A program made the translations under genes and the position numbers. From Luzula sylvatica (lineage: Eukaryota > Streptophyta > Magnoliopsida > Poales > Juncaceae), in contig OX326958.1 in the NCBI GenBank assembly GCA_946800325.1, positions 6,024,001 through 6,088,000 of the forward strand: 64,000 nucleotides of DNA, written 5' to 3'. Shown here piece by piece: positions 53,080 to 62,847 of the stretch (positions are counted from its first letter, which is position 1; each line of letters begins with the position of its first letter). The notes beneath the pieces were generated by a model. The model was not told the origin of the DNA. It saw only the letters and a list, made by a program, of their open reading frames with translations, and ran no database searches.

Positions 53080-54572
53080 GCGAATTGACGAATTATTAGC
53101 GTTTTGCGTTTTATTTGACTGAATATTTGACCGATTTGAAAAATATTTGATTCGAAATATACACGAACGTATCGCGTATCGTATTATTCGTGTATCATGA
53201 ATGACTAACTATGCTCTGGATTTCAATGGGGGAAAAACCTGCTCTTCTCTTTGTTGTCTCATCTCTCTTCTTTCAATTTCAATGGACGAAATTATCTTTA
53301 CTTTTCATGGTCTCATGGAGTCTCCTCCCAATTCATCTCCATTCGGCTCATCTCTCTCTTTCTCTCTCTCTCTCTCTACTTCTGGTCACTATTTCTCAAT
53401 CAAGGTTTACAATTAAAATTTTAGTTTATTTTAACTAATACTTGTATTTATGTATATTTTCTTTATAGTAGTGGCACAAAACTTCAATGCCAATACTGTT
53501 AGGGAGTACGAAGATATTGTTAGCTCACCCCGCTAATGCAAAAAGCTCCGAAAATTATGTGTATTGTACCAGTTATTATGTAATTTAAATATGTCTTTAG
53601 TTTCAGTATTATTTTTTGGGAGAAATTTTGATTTCCGAAATTGGAGAAAATCCTAAGGGGCCATTTCAGTATTATCTTAAAGTATTATTTTAACTGATAC
53701 TTGTGATACTTGTATTACAATTAAGTATAGTCCATAAGTATGTATGTCATTCTCATTAACGAAACAATATATATGAATGTGGATATAAGTAGCTCTACGA
53801 TATTTACTTGCAGAACTTATGAATTTAAAATAGCACACTTTGTCGATTCCTTCGCACAATCTTGCTCCACTTGATTCGATGAACAAAACAATACAATTAT
53901 TTAACAAATAAAATAGAGAAAAAAAAAACAAACGAAGAAAATATTCAACAAAATTCAAGCTTTGTATTGTCCGATCTTTTAATACAACATGAGTATGGGT
54001 TAACCCATCTCATTTAAAAATCAAAAAAAAAAATTCAACTTTGGGGAAACAATCTACCATGGCAATAAGGGGAGGAGATCCAAAGAAAGAGCGGCAGATT
54101 TACTTTTGGATAAAGAAAGGAGTTTTCTTCTCTCACAAGTGCATCTAAGGATTCTGCCATGGGAAAATTGTTGGTTATATTTCGATAAAATAACCAAATA
54201 AATAATATAAATAAATAATTAAATAATTTAATAATATAAATAAAATTGGAGACAAGTCTGGATGTAGCCGCGCTGTCAAGTCACTGTTGTCATAAAAACA
54301 GATTAAAACCCCTCTTGTGTTGGGTATTTTCGTTTCTCCATCTCAAAGGTTCTACACCTCGAGAACTTATCTCGTATCCGTTCCGTAAACACAGCAAACA
54401 CAGTCGAGAACGGATGTTCCTAACTTCGAAAGAAATGAAGTCGTACACCGAATTTTTCAAAACAAATCTTATTTTCTTGATATGCATTATGAAAGAGGAT
54501 ATAAGTTATTTTGATAGATTTTATTTCTCTCAATATGTTCATAGAGAAGAAGACAAAAGAAACTTTGTAGGT
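53080..54572. other. Right flank of the satellite: intergenic DNA, no supported gene
   Basis: Unrelated sequence starts directly after the broken monomer. It has a GTATC-rich patch (about 53,165-53,200), a CT-rich microsatellite, a repeated 'TTATTTTAACT[AG]ATACTTGT' motif (about 53,427 and 53,686), and AT-rich DNA. A splice-like acceptor 'TTTCTTTATAG' near 53,468 precedes a short stretch with no recognisable product. Open frames here (up to 109 codons at 54,246-54,575) show no family motif and overlap opposing frames, so I do not call them genes. Confidence 0.6.
53350..53378. repeat. CT-rich microsatellite
   Basis: The stretch is almost pure alternating C and T, interrupted by two TT steps. 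Such pyrimidine runs are common in plant 5' leaders and intergenic DNA. No transcript can be inferred. Confidence 0.85.
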
Positions 54573-54706
54573 TAGTGATATTGACAGGGAATAATATTAC
54601 TTGGAACAGAAAAATAAGACTTGATATGGTAATTTTACTTTCAGTTCTTGTCAAATTTGAATGAAATTCATGTATGTAGTAATTGTTTTTCCTGTCAATA
54701 TCACTA
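54573..54706. mobile_element. MITE-like element with 16-bp perfect terminal inverted repeats
   Basis: TAGTGATATTGACAGG (54,573-54,588) is the exact reverse complement of CCTGTCAATATCACTA (54,691-54,706). The similarity extends inward with mismatches to about 28 bp ('TATTAC' against 'CAATTAC'). The interior is AT-rich and non-coding, and the total length is 134 bp. If the outer TA on each side is a target duplication, the termini are GTGATATTGACAGG, which fits a Tc1/mariner-type MITE. The termini do not resemble the usual Stowaway ends, so the superfamily is uncertain, and a simple hairpin is the alternative. Confidence 0.55.
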
Positions 54707-55165
54707 GTTCGACTTGTCTTTTTCTAAATTGGAATGATAAGAGTAAATTTTATTAATTAGAGAGAAAAACCGAATAGGTAAAGGCATCAGTTTTAGAATT
54801 ATAAACCAAAACATTTATAGCATTTATTTGCTGCCAAATATTTTCCCTCAATTGTTTTATAACAAATATAATTTTATTATATATTAAATATCTATCAAAT
54901 GATATACAATTAATATGCACATAATTAATTAATCTAAAAATCAATTTCAAAGTTTTAAATTTAATAGTATTATTAATAAATAATACCAACAAGAATATGG
55001 GAGACTACGTCGAGAGAGACCAAAATAGAAAATATCAAGAGGACAGAGTATTTCATGATTTCATTCCAAAATTGGTACATTAAATGAATTAACAGAGTTA
55101 ACGGAACGCTAGGATAAATCGTGATGAAAATTCAAGCTTGATTTTATCGGACGGTTCAGCTGGTG
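54707..55165. other. AT-rich intergenic DNA, nothing recognised
   Basis: The stretch has long AT runs. It includes an imperfectly open reverse frame of 79 codons (54,753-54,992) made largely of Asn, Ile, Lys and Leu codons, as expected from base composition alone. No motif or regulatory element is recognised. Confidence 0.5.
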
Positions 55166-55205
55166 TTTGGACATGTTTTGTGTCCAAAGGGCTTTGGACA
55201 AGCCC
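55166..55205. other. Two abutting hairpins in a GC-rich patch
   Basis: TTTGGACA (55,166-55,173) pairs with TGTCCAAA (55,181-55,188) around a 7-nt loop. Directly next to it, GGGCTT (55,189-55,194) pairs with AAGCCC (55,200-55,205) around TGGAC. TTTGGACA also recurs inside the second hairpin. The patch lies in otherwise AT-rich DNA. It could be part of a transcript leader or a transposon end; no function is shown. Confidence 0.5.
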
Positions 55206-55312
55206 GGGCCCTGAGAAAATGTGATAAGTTACAAAACATTGTTTTATTTGAGAAAATGTGATATATGAAGATATTACATTTGCTAAATAGTAATTCAATT
55301 GTTTAACAATAG

Positions 55313-56112
55313 CGAAGTTAAATAAAAATTTACCTGATTCTCTCCAATATCTTAAAAGAAATTATAAATTTGTTGTAGTTTCCATATTAATAAATAGTAT
55401 TCTAATATTTTTTAGTCTTTGTAAGTTCCTGCACGTTCATTCGGTTTGATTGCCAACAAATTCAAACGGTTTTAATGCGTGAGTGTCACGTAAATTTCAT
55501 GCTAATTATTGGACACTTGAGTTCTTAACCATCCACTAATATTCCAGACCATTTTAACCGGTTAAACAAATAGTAAATACTACACAAAAATTACTCGAAA
55601 TGCCAGACTACCACACACATAAAAATTCACTTTTTTTTAGAGAAACTCGACTAAATGGGAGGGGCAACTTTGCATTAGACACAACATTATTAAAAAATTC
55701 ATTGAGCGAATGTCGAGCAACGTGGACTAGTAAATGCTTCATCGCATGAAGAATCTCTTTACTGGAATGCGCCTTTGATTATGCTGTGATCCATTTTGGA
55801 TTTGGCGTCAAGCGAAATAATTCTCACTTAAACACATTATCTTGTTGTGAGTACCATTCTAAGTGCGGCGATACTTATAACCTTCAATTTCAAAAATATC
55901 GCAATTCATCTCTTCTCATATATTGGAGGTTGACTTATCCCTCTTATACTCGATAAATTCGACATCACCACATCCCTACAGGGCCTTGACTACTAATATA
56001 AAAAAATAAAAGGTTTATATGCAAATTAATTCCCTGAACTAAGAACAGAAAGACACGCGCTTTTATCGCAACTCATTCTCATTCTCATTCTCACGTCTTC
56101 TTATGATGGAGT
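55313..56112. repeat. Diverged direct duplication, left copy (leader-like segment)
   Basis: Several blocks match 62,848-63,761 in the same order and orientation: 'GGTTTGATTGCCAACAAATT' (about 55,442), 'ATTGGACACTTGAGTTCTTA' (about 55,507), 'CAGACCATTTTAACCGGTTA' (about 55,546), 'TTGTGAGTACCATTC' (about 55,845) and 'ATGCAAATTAATTCCCT' (about 56,019). Non-matching stretches lie between them. The copy ends in a pyrimidine-rich leader and ATGATG (56,103), but the frame closes after three codons. It looks like the upstream region of a duplicated gene. A dispersed transposon pair is the alternative. Confidence 0.6.
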
Positions 56113-57033
56113 AAAATATTTGCTCTTTTTTTGTTCTCTGAAGCTGAACCTCGAGTACGAAACGTGATCGTGCGGTTCAATCACTTTTTCCGCTTTTAAT
56201 TATGGTATAATAACGTAACTGTTTTTGGTTGATCGCATTTGAATATGGTATATTTTATGCTTTCAAACTCGTAGGTATTTGAATATTATATTGGTATCGG
56301 AAACATATATAGTAACTGTTGCCTTTTAATTTGCAAGCTTTCGAATTTTTTAGCACCCAAGCAATACATGTCAATAGTTTTAACTTAAATTTTATTTGTT
56401 ATTTTCTTCAACTATTTTACATATTACTAATTTATGACATAATTGTTTTATGTGTCAAAAATAAATAAACATGTTATCATTTAGATATAACACAACAAAC
56501 TGCAAATTTAGTGTTTGTGTCAAAACAAATATGAGCACCTCATCATTTACAGATCAAAGTTTTTTTTATTAAACGGAGAATCCACATTCATTATTTGGTC
56601 CTAACGAAAATTAAACTCATAATTTATAATTTATTGAACTCAACGACTTAAGCTATGGACTCATTGATATTTATGAATTAAAGTTAATTGCATTTAACAT
56701 ATTAAGAATAGAATATATGAAAAATGGACTAATAATATAGTGGAGAGATAAAAAAAATAGGGAACATTTTGACGGTATACACAGAGAAATTTATAATTAT
56801 AAAAAAATACATGTTTGACAAAAATTTCATATGTGACACGTTCGGACTGAGTTTTTTTTCTTCATAATAGACATGTTTTTTATCGTTAATTACAAAAATA
56901 CACTTTTTTTGTGCAAATAATGCCCTTGGACTATATAATAAAACAAATAGTCACATTACATATGTACAATTTTCGCATAACAAACATGACAAAACTATAA
57001 AACGGCTACACAAAAATTAAATTTTGGAGCCCT
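56113..57033. other. AT-rich intergenic DNA, nothing recognised
   Basis: No open frame of note and no repeat structure were seen. The right part (about 56,850-57,033) may include the 3' untranslated tail of the minus-strand LINE fragment, because it follows that element's stop codon and has a short A-run in the LINE orientation. I cannot fix its end. Confidence 0.45.
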
Positions 57034-57815
57034 TTAAAGCGGATAACGGTCGCCTCTATGAGCCATGTTGGCACAACGAGCTTGACGAGCAAGTGCATCC
57101 GCTTTCATGTTGTCCTCTCGAGAGACATGATAAAACCTCCAACCTTCTTCTCCCATGCCATCGTTCTACAATCTTGAAGTGGATAATATATTCTTCAATC
57201 CAAGTCGTAATTAGAATTCTTCATGGCTTGAATGAGGGAGAAATTGTCGCTTAAAATCGCACAAGAGTTAAGACGGGACCTTCTAAGATAATTGAGAGCT
57301 TCTAAGCAAGCCTTTAGTTCGGGGTGAAAAGGCGATATAGCTTGCGATGGTATGCCCGCACAAAATTTTACCTCCATACCTTGTGTCACAATAAAACCCA
57401 ACCTCACGCCCTTAACGGTCCATAAGCCATCTATATTGCATGTAAACTCCTCTTGGCCTCGATGGCCGACAAAGGGTCCTAAAAGCCTTAACTCAAGAAA
57501 CGGGTTGTTTGCCTTTGCTATCCCAAGAGCCATACGATTAATAGTTAAAAGGGTGTTTTTTGTTTTGAAATGAAAATTCGCATCGTCTCTCCAAATGGAC
57601 CAAACAATATTTGCAAAAATGCAAAATTATGTGTTGTTAATATTTTTACATAGATGGAATAAAACCTTTTTGGGGTCACCATTAATGTTGTCGACACGTA
57701 AGCAAAAGGGTGAGATGAACCAAGTTAGTCGCGATTGTGGACATAGGAATGAAAATATACTTTTTATTAGAAAATTACAGAAATGATATTTTCGCGCTCA
57801 CAAAGGGGGAACAGC
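57034..57815 (-). mobile_element. LINE (L1-type) ORF2 remnant: zinc-knuckle end and RNase H domain
   Basis: Read on the minus strand, this is the C-terminal end of a plant non-LTR retrotransposon polyprotein. It starts with a degenerate zf-RVT-like motif ('PLCEREN', about 57,790-57,810), then 'FANIVWSIWRDDANFHF' (about 57,560-57,610), the usual link to the RNase H domain. The open part 57,533-57,195 carries 'CNIDGLW', 'HPELKACLEAL' and 'ILSDNFSLIQAMKN', counted from Met at 57,533 as Asp35, Glu72 and Asp96. After a stop and frame change, 'FYHVSREDNMKADALARQ' gives the fourth acidic residue, and the frame ends at TAA (57,034-57,036). All four RNase H acidic residues are visible, but at least two stops and two frame changes show that the element is dead. 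Reverse transcriptase and endonuclease parts are absent. Confidence 0.85.
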
Positions 57816-58459
57816 CAAAATTGCATTTCTTTAATACTGAACTCCATATTGTACCCCAAAAAATATTCAATACAAATATTATTTCAAATAATTCTAAAAA
57901 AATATTGATTTCATCAAAAATATGTTCAATTTTGAAAACTAACATTCCCAACTGAAAAATGTTATTTATTTAAAATATGATATTATGTGAAATTCAATAT
58001 ATATGTTATCAATACAATATCGTGCCCACGTATTTGAAATTTTATGATAGTTAAATATTATTTTTTGTGTGCAAGCAACACTTATTTAAATATCAATAAA
58101 ATTTTATTTCAAAATAGATATACACTTTTTTTGAAAATTTTGATTTTTATGGACATGCAAATTTGTTTTAGTACACACGTAAATTTGTATAAAAATACGT
58201 ATGACTATTATATTACGCAATTGATCACTCAATTTAATGTACACGTACATTTATTTTTTGTAAAATATATGATTTATAAGATTAATATGTTTTCTAATCT
58301 TTCCAAATATTTTTTCTAACTCAAGAAAAAAAATAAGATACATTATATGTATCTTATTAAATAATATAATATTTTAACAGACATACGAGTTTTCTGAAAA
58401 AAATTATTTTTAATAAATCAAATAAAATATGTACACATATGTTACGCGGATGCTTCAAA

Positions 58460-58572
58460 AATCAATATGTATCGTACCGGATACCGTATCGAGTATCGGA
58501 TACCGTATTGGGTATCAGATATCGATACCCGTATGATACACATCGGATACGTATCGAATTCTCCACGTGGAG
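58460..58572. repeat. GTATC/GATAC-rich imperfect repeat patch
   Basis: Units such as GGATACCGTATCG, GTATCGGATACCGTAT, GGGTATCAGATATCGATACCC and CGGATACGTATCG follow one another. Many are self-complementary: GATATC, TATCGATA and ATACGTAT are palindromes. Shorter related patches occur near 53,167 ('CGTATCGCGTATCG') and 58,797-58,850 ('GGTATCGTATTC', 'CGTATCACGTATACG'). It may be the remnant of a transposon end rich in such motifs, or a simple sequence. Confidence 0.55.
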
Positions 58573-58894
58573 TATCCGAATATTATTTCAAAATAATATC
58601 AGATATTTCTCGCATACTTCTAATACATCAAGAATTGTACTTGAAAACCAAAAATACAAATTTTAATAGGAAGTTTTTTTTGTAATAACAAATTTTTAAT
58701 ACATTTAATGTCAAAAATATAACATGTAAAATATAAAAAAGTATTGAATATATTAATTATAATCAATAAAATAATAAAATATTATATATAAAAGAGGTAT
58801 CGTATTCTATTTTTTTTTTGGAAAACTATCGTATCACGTATACGTGAGATCTATTAAAATGGACAAACATGTTTGAAAATACATAAAATTACAT

Positions 58895-58917
58895 TCTCGA
58901 CTTTTGTAAAGTCGAGA
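58895..58917. other. Perfect 10-bp stem hairpin
   Basis: TCTCGACTTT (58,895-58,904) and AAAGTCGAGA (58,908-58,917) form a perfect stem with the loop TGT. A further AAAAGTCGAGG lies about 30 bp downstream. A transposon terminus is possible, but no second end was found. Confidence 0.6.
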
Positions 58918-59319
58918 GATTGGAAAATTATTTCTATTTCAAAAGTCGAGGTCAATTACAGACAAGGTAATTTTTGTTTTTTTTTTCCCGTAAAATTATG
59001 TAATTCATCAATGTTATTGTAGTAGTTGAACTAATTATTGATATTTGATAAAACAAGCTATTTTCTGTTATGACATAAAATAATGATATAACATATACAT
59101 GAACGATTTATTATAATTTATAATACGAATACGATGATGTTAATCGAATTGAAAAATAATTTTATGGTCCAACCAAACAAGCCATTATGGTTTATCAAAA
59201 TCAAGCACAAAATATTTACGTGGTTGGTTTATATTTGTATACACCGAGCCCAAAACCTATCATTCAGGAAGGCCATTATCGCTAGGGTCCAATATAAACT
59301 TCCCACAATCCCTCTCCCG

Positions 59320-59337
59320 ACACGTCATCGATCCGAA
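59320..59337 (+). promoter_or_regulatory. Plant histone-type promoter element (hexamer plus reversed octamer)
   Basis: ACACGTCATCGATCCGAA matches the plant histone type I element CCACGTCANCGATCCGCG at 14 of 17 defined positions. It has an intact ACGTCA hexamer and an octamer core CGATCCG that has lost its final CG. In plant H3 and H4 genes this element drives S-phase and meristem expression. It lies about 270 bp upstream of the H4-like ATG at 59,604, an appropriate place. The consensus is quoted from general knowledge. Confidence 0.65.
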
Positions 59338-59493
59338 GTTCTCTCTTTGTCAATCTAGTCTGTCTAATTACTTTCAATCCAACGGTTCTTATTCATCAAC
59401 CCAACCCATCTCCTCCATAAGTAACTTCTCTCTCTTAGGACTGTAGGTTTTCATTTCATTCTCTCTTTCTCCCTCGCTTGCGTTCTCACAAAG

Positions 59494-59578
59494 GTATTTC
59501 TTCTTTTCTTTACTCAAATTAATTTTCTTTAGCGTTTGAAATGTCGATTAACAGCTTGATTTGATTGTTGTTCTTCAG
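59494..59578 (+). other. Possible intron in the 5' leader of the H4 pseudogene
   Basis: CAAAG|GTATTTC at 59,494 is a good plant donor. TTGTTGTTCTTCAG at 59,578 is a good pyrimidine-rich acceptor, and a T-rich interior of 85 nt lies between them. The preceding region is a C/T-rich leader (about 59,400-59,493), and the H4-like ATG follows 26 bp after the acceptor. Leader introns are known in plant replication-independent histone H3 genes but are unusual for H4, so this may instead mark a different leader fused to H4 sequence. Evidence is splice-site appearance only. Confidence 0.4.
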
Positions 59579-59603
59579 TTACAGGCTAATTTCTTCTTTG
59601 GCA

Positions 59604-59800
59604 ATGTCGGTCGTTGGAAAAAGGTACGTGAAGGTGCTTCGAGATGATGTCCATGGATTCACCATGGCAGCAATTCTATGATTGTCAAAAGGCATGGAGG
59701 GACCAGCGGTTCGATCTGTGAAGATAGTTAGATGCGCAATGGCGGCTTCAAGATATTTCTTGAGAATGTTAATTGACTTCATAAAGCTTGATTCCTTCTC
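59604..59800 (+). pseudogene. Histone H4 pseudogene
   Basis: From ATG at 59,604 the frame reads MSVVGKRYVKVLRDDVHGFT, matching the H4 start and the segment around 'KVLRDNIQGIT', but with most of the N-terminal Gly/Lys-rich tail deleted. A TGA follows after 'MAAIL' (about 59,679). A +1 shift then gives 'RHGG' for the H4 'RRGG', and the same shifted frame later reads 'KIFLENV' (about 59,752-59,772), identical to H4, with a stop in between and another soon after. The region after 'KIFLENV' is not recognisably H4, so the C-terminal third, including the end that contacts H2A, is lost. Histone H4 would normally be 103 residues. The promoter element and leader upstream suggest decay in place rather than a retrocopy. 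Similarity was judged by eye. Confidence 0.75.
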
Positions 59801-60437
59801 TAACTCTTCAAGTCAAAGATGTAATGAACATATTCATAGAATGCATCCACTTCTCCACCAAAAATGGGATGATAATTTCTACAATACATAATACATTCTT
59901 AATTATTTGTATTAGAATTTCAATTATCTAAAGTCTCACATTTGATCCTAATTCACCAACCTCCTTATTTTGGACCCATATTTATGCAATCTCCTCATGC
60001 CACCTCATTACAACCCATGCCACATCATCACAATTATTTCAACCATTAGATTAGGATATGTGGCAACATATGAACCATAGATTAATCTTTGATTTTGTGT
60101 GATTATGTTTTATTTGTAGATATTTATGTGTCCCTTATTTTACACATAGTTTTAAGCAATTTTAGAATGCCACATCACCTTACACTGATGACGTGTCAAA
60201 AAATTATTTGTTAGGTTCATATTGGACCAGTTGTATTTGATTTCGAATTTTTTCACAATATGTTACATGATCAATTGTGAATATAATATAATGTGAAAAG
60301 TTTAAATATTTAACATTAATAAATTAATATATAATAACATAAAACATACATCAAATATTGTTAGTATTTTCATAATATAATTTTAAAAAATTAAGAAATA
60401 TATTTGCGGTAATTTTATCTTTATTTTGAGATCCATA

Positions 60438-60743
60438 TTATCATATATTTAATATTTTTCTCTAACTTAAAATTATGAAAACAATTATGCAAAAAAAGAT
60501 ATAAAAATAAATATAATTACATTAATAACTTGTAAGACTAATTATTATTATTTTTAAAACTATAATTGAAAAACATTGCACATACTACTAAGTATGTTAT
60601 TATCATATATTCAATATTTTCCCCTAACTTAAAATTATGAAAACAATTATGTAAAAAAAATATAAAAATGAATATAATTACATTAATGACTTGTAATCCT
60701 AATTATTATTATTATTAAAAAATATAATTGAAAAAAATTCCTA

Positions 60744-60745
<2 letters not shown>
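60438..60745. repeat. Tandem duplication of ~140-160 bp inside the Helitron
   Basis: 'TTATCATATATT[TC]AATATTTT' followed by 'AACTTAAAATTATGAAAACA' occurs at 60,438 and again at 60,600. The match continues to 'TATAATTGAAAAA' (about 60,560 and 60,723) with a few substitutions and indels. The offset is 162 bp. It is non-coding. Confidence 0.8.

Positions 60746-60776
<31 letters not shown>
60744..60776. repeat. (ATT)n microsatellite
   Basis: About eleven uninterrupted ATT units, with a shorter run of the same kind near 60,703-60,717. It lies at the end of the duplicated segment. Confidence 0.95.
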
Positions 60777-60778
<2 letters not shown>

Positions 60779-61252
60779 AACAATTATGTTATATTTGTGT
60801 TTGTACTTAAAACTGTTTCATGTTAATCTTTAAAAAAAAATAATGAAAGATATTTATTTACTAAACACAAATAATTTCTTTAACTTATATAATATTTTTC
60901 AATAATAAACATGAAACATAAAATTTATCAGACAGAAATAATTTTTTTTAACTTTTACAATGTTATTATTCTTAATTTTAGATATGAACATTTAAAATAT
61001 CATATGATTTTGATTTTTTTATGTCCACGCATGTTGTTTTATTATTTTATAGTGACATTTATTATTATTTTTATGCGTTGTATTAAAGTACTAAATAAAT
61101 ATTTCGCAATGTGTCATAAAATAGTTTAATAATTTTGTCATCATCAAACTTTTTTAATCAATATGATATTTATTTTCATAAAGTCTTATATTTAATCCCG
61201 AAAAATCATAACTATATCTTATTTGTATGATAAAACAAATTAAACAAAACCG

Positions 61253-61277
61253 CCGCGAAGCGCGGGTAATCTCCTAG
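61253..61277. other. Helitron 3' terminal hairpin and CTAG end
   Basis: A five-base-pair GC stem with loop AAG stands out in AT-rich DNA and is followed eight bases later by CTAG and then T. This is the standard layout of Helitron 3' termini (hairpin 8-12 nt before CTRR). Confidence 0.7.
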
Positions 61278-62847
61278 TAATTCTAAAATGCTAATTAGCT
61301 TTCACAAATATACCTTAGTTTCAATTGGTACATAAATAGTTTTTTAATGTAAGCATTTATGATTGAAATTTTGAGGGTGTCATTTTGGAGATTTGTAGTG
61401 AATTTTAATTTTTTTTTTAATGTGGGAATCGAGGTATTCGAGTATGTCATTGTCCAAATTTAAATGCAAACATGTATATTTTTGTAATTATCTGGGTAAA
61501 CATGTATATGATGAAAAATGTCCCATATAATATACTACCCGACTCACAAAACATTATATTGAAAAACTATAATATACACCCCGAAACATTATATTAAATT
61601 TTTTAAATAAGCTTTTGTCTAAAAAAATATTATTCTGATTACTTAAATCTTAACCACAAATATTATAACTTTAGATTATTTTTTATCTCACCAAATAATT
61701 TGGTGCATAATTTTATTGTCATGAAAAAATCAAACTTTTAAAATAAAAAAAAGGAATGCGGTCCAAGTTTTAAAAAGTTTCATTTTTCAAAACTGAAAAA
61801 GGAAGGTCATAAAAAATAGGACTTTTCAAAACAAAAAAAACGTCAAACTTTTTAATATAATTTTTTTCAAAAAAAAAAAAATGTTTCGAAAACTTTGATT
61901 TTTTTAGTGAAAAAAAAATTGAGTAAAGAGAACAAATAGTTATTCGGACTCGGGAAATGGAGAATCACGGGTAGTTGGGGGTTAAGGTCCATAATCCTAC
62001 ATAGACATATTTCTAAATTAATTTAATAATATTGGTCATGCATGAAAAATCAATTAACAAATAAATTTTGAAAATTCTAAATAATTTGAAAATTTGAAAA
62101 TTCATAATGAATTTAGTATTTAAATTAAAAAAAAAAAGGTGGAGTTAAAAAACAATGAAGTAGACATATTATCAATGTTGTCTTTTTGGAATCCTCGCTG
62201 GCACTGGTCCTGACCATCTTGATGGAGCTAGGTTTCTTCTTCTTCTCTTCTTGTTTATTTACTGAAAATTGAATATGATAGTAAGAATAATTGTTTTTAG
62301 TTTAATCACGAGGCGAGATTTTAGGTCGGTTTTATCTTTCTCTATTGCTATTAAATATAAATCTGTTACAAAAATGGTGTATAAAATAAAAATTTTGTTC
62401 TAATACGACTGTCTTGTATGAATCAGCGCTAGGTTCAAAGACTCGCGACGATTATTGTAATTGGGTATAAATTTGTTTCTCTTAAGAAAGTATACTTGTT
62501 TGTTAATTGTACAAGCAAATATTTTTCTCGTTTTCCGTTGTGAACACATGAAACGTATATTTATTTGAGATACAATATATACTTATTTCTAACTCAATTT
62601 TATAAAATATTATTTGTTATGAATATTTTTTAGCATTGTTAAATATTTCTATTTGAAGCATAGATTTCTTAATTTCGCAAGAACTTCATTAATTAGACAT
62701 ACAAAAATAAAGACCTCAAGCTGGTTTTTCAGTAAGTTCAATTAAAATGTGATATCTGAAAATTTTATTGTTGGTCAATTTATAAAAATCTGAATTGTTG
62801 TCAATCATATTAAAATACAAATATGAAATCACTTGTATGGAAAAAAT
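61278..62847. other. AT-rich intergenic DNA, no supported gene
   Basis: The stretch contains long A or T runs (for example about 61,740-61,920) and no open frame with a recognisable product. Around 62,180-62,230 the base composition is briefly more coding-like ('GGAATCCTCGCTGGCACTGG') and ends near a GT, but it is too short to identify. Nothing else is recognised. Confidence 0.5.

Larger units (their letters stand above)
57816..59319. other. AT-rich intergenic DNA with GTATC-rich patch and one hairpin
   Basis: The stretch is very AT-rich. Short open frames (up to 91 codons at 58,044-58,319) are dominated by Ile, Tyr, Phe, Asn and Lys and have no recognisable motif. The only structured parts are the GTATC-rich patch near 58,460-58,560 and the hairpin at 58,895, listed separately. 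No gene is supported. Confidence 0.5.
59927..61277. mobile_element. Probable non-autonomous Helitron
   Basis: The 3' end is typical: a hairpin CCGCG-AAG-CGCGG (61,253-61,265) followed by GTAATCTC and CTAG (61,274-61,277), with a host T next. A 5' end starting TCTAAAGTCTC at 59,927, preceded by A, would give insertion between A and T as Helitrons do, but other TC sites are possible. The left part has 'ATGCCACATCATCAC' and 'TGATGACGTGTCAAAA', motifs common in plant Helitrons. The interior is AT-rich without coding sequence, so there is no Rep/helicase. It sits about 130 bp downstream of the last recognisable H4 residues and may have contributed to loss of the H4 3' end. Confidence 0.6.

Noticed and set aside
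53201..53438. Two overlapping forward open frames of 71 and 75 codons next to the array.
   Set aside because: Both run through the CT microsatellite, are Ser/Leu-rich from base composition, overlap each other and show no family motif.
54059..54148. A 29-codon frame (MAIRGGDPKKERQIYF...) with a good start context (ACCATGGC).
   Set aside because: It is too short, matches no known peptide family I recognise, and no flanking splice sites extend it convincingly.
54246..54575. A forward open frame of 109 codons.
   Set aside because: There is no recognisable domain, an opposing frame of similar quality covers 54,290-54,487, and there is no promoter or splice context. It could be a fragment of an unknown gene, but I cannot support it.
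55098..55298. A reverse open frame of 66 codons over the hairpin patch.
   Set aside because: It has no motif, and the two hairpins explain the non-random look of the region.
57352..57573. Forward open frames overlapping the LINE fragment (57,024-57,254 and 57,352-57,573).
   Set aside because: They are antisense shadows of the RNase H reading frame.
58439..58685. Two forward frames rich in Tyr, Arg, Ile and Ser.
   Set aside because: They arise from the GTATC-type repeat patch, which stays open in several frames.
59579..59782. A reverse open frame of 67 codons.
   Set aside because: It is the antisense of the H4 pseudogene. The H4 similarity is only on the forward strand.
60911..61129. A forward open frame of 72 codons inside the Helitron.
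   Set aside because: It is composed almost entirely of Phe, Ile, Tyr, Met and Lys codons in AT-rich DNA and shows no Helitron protein motif.
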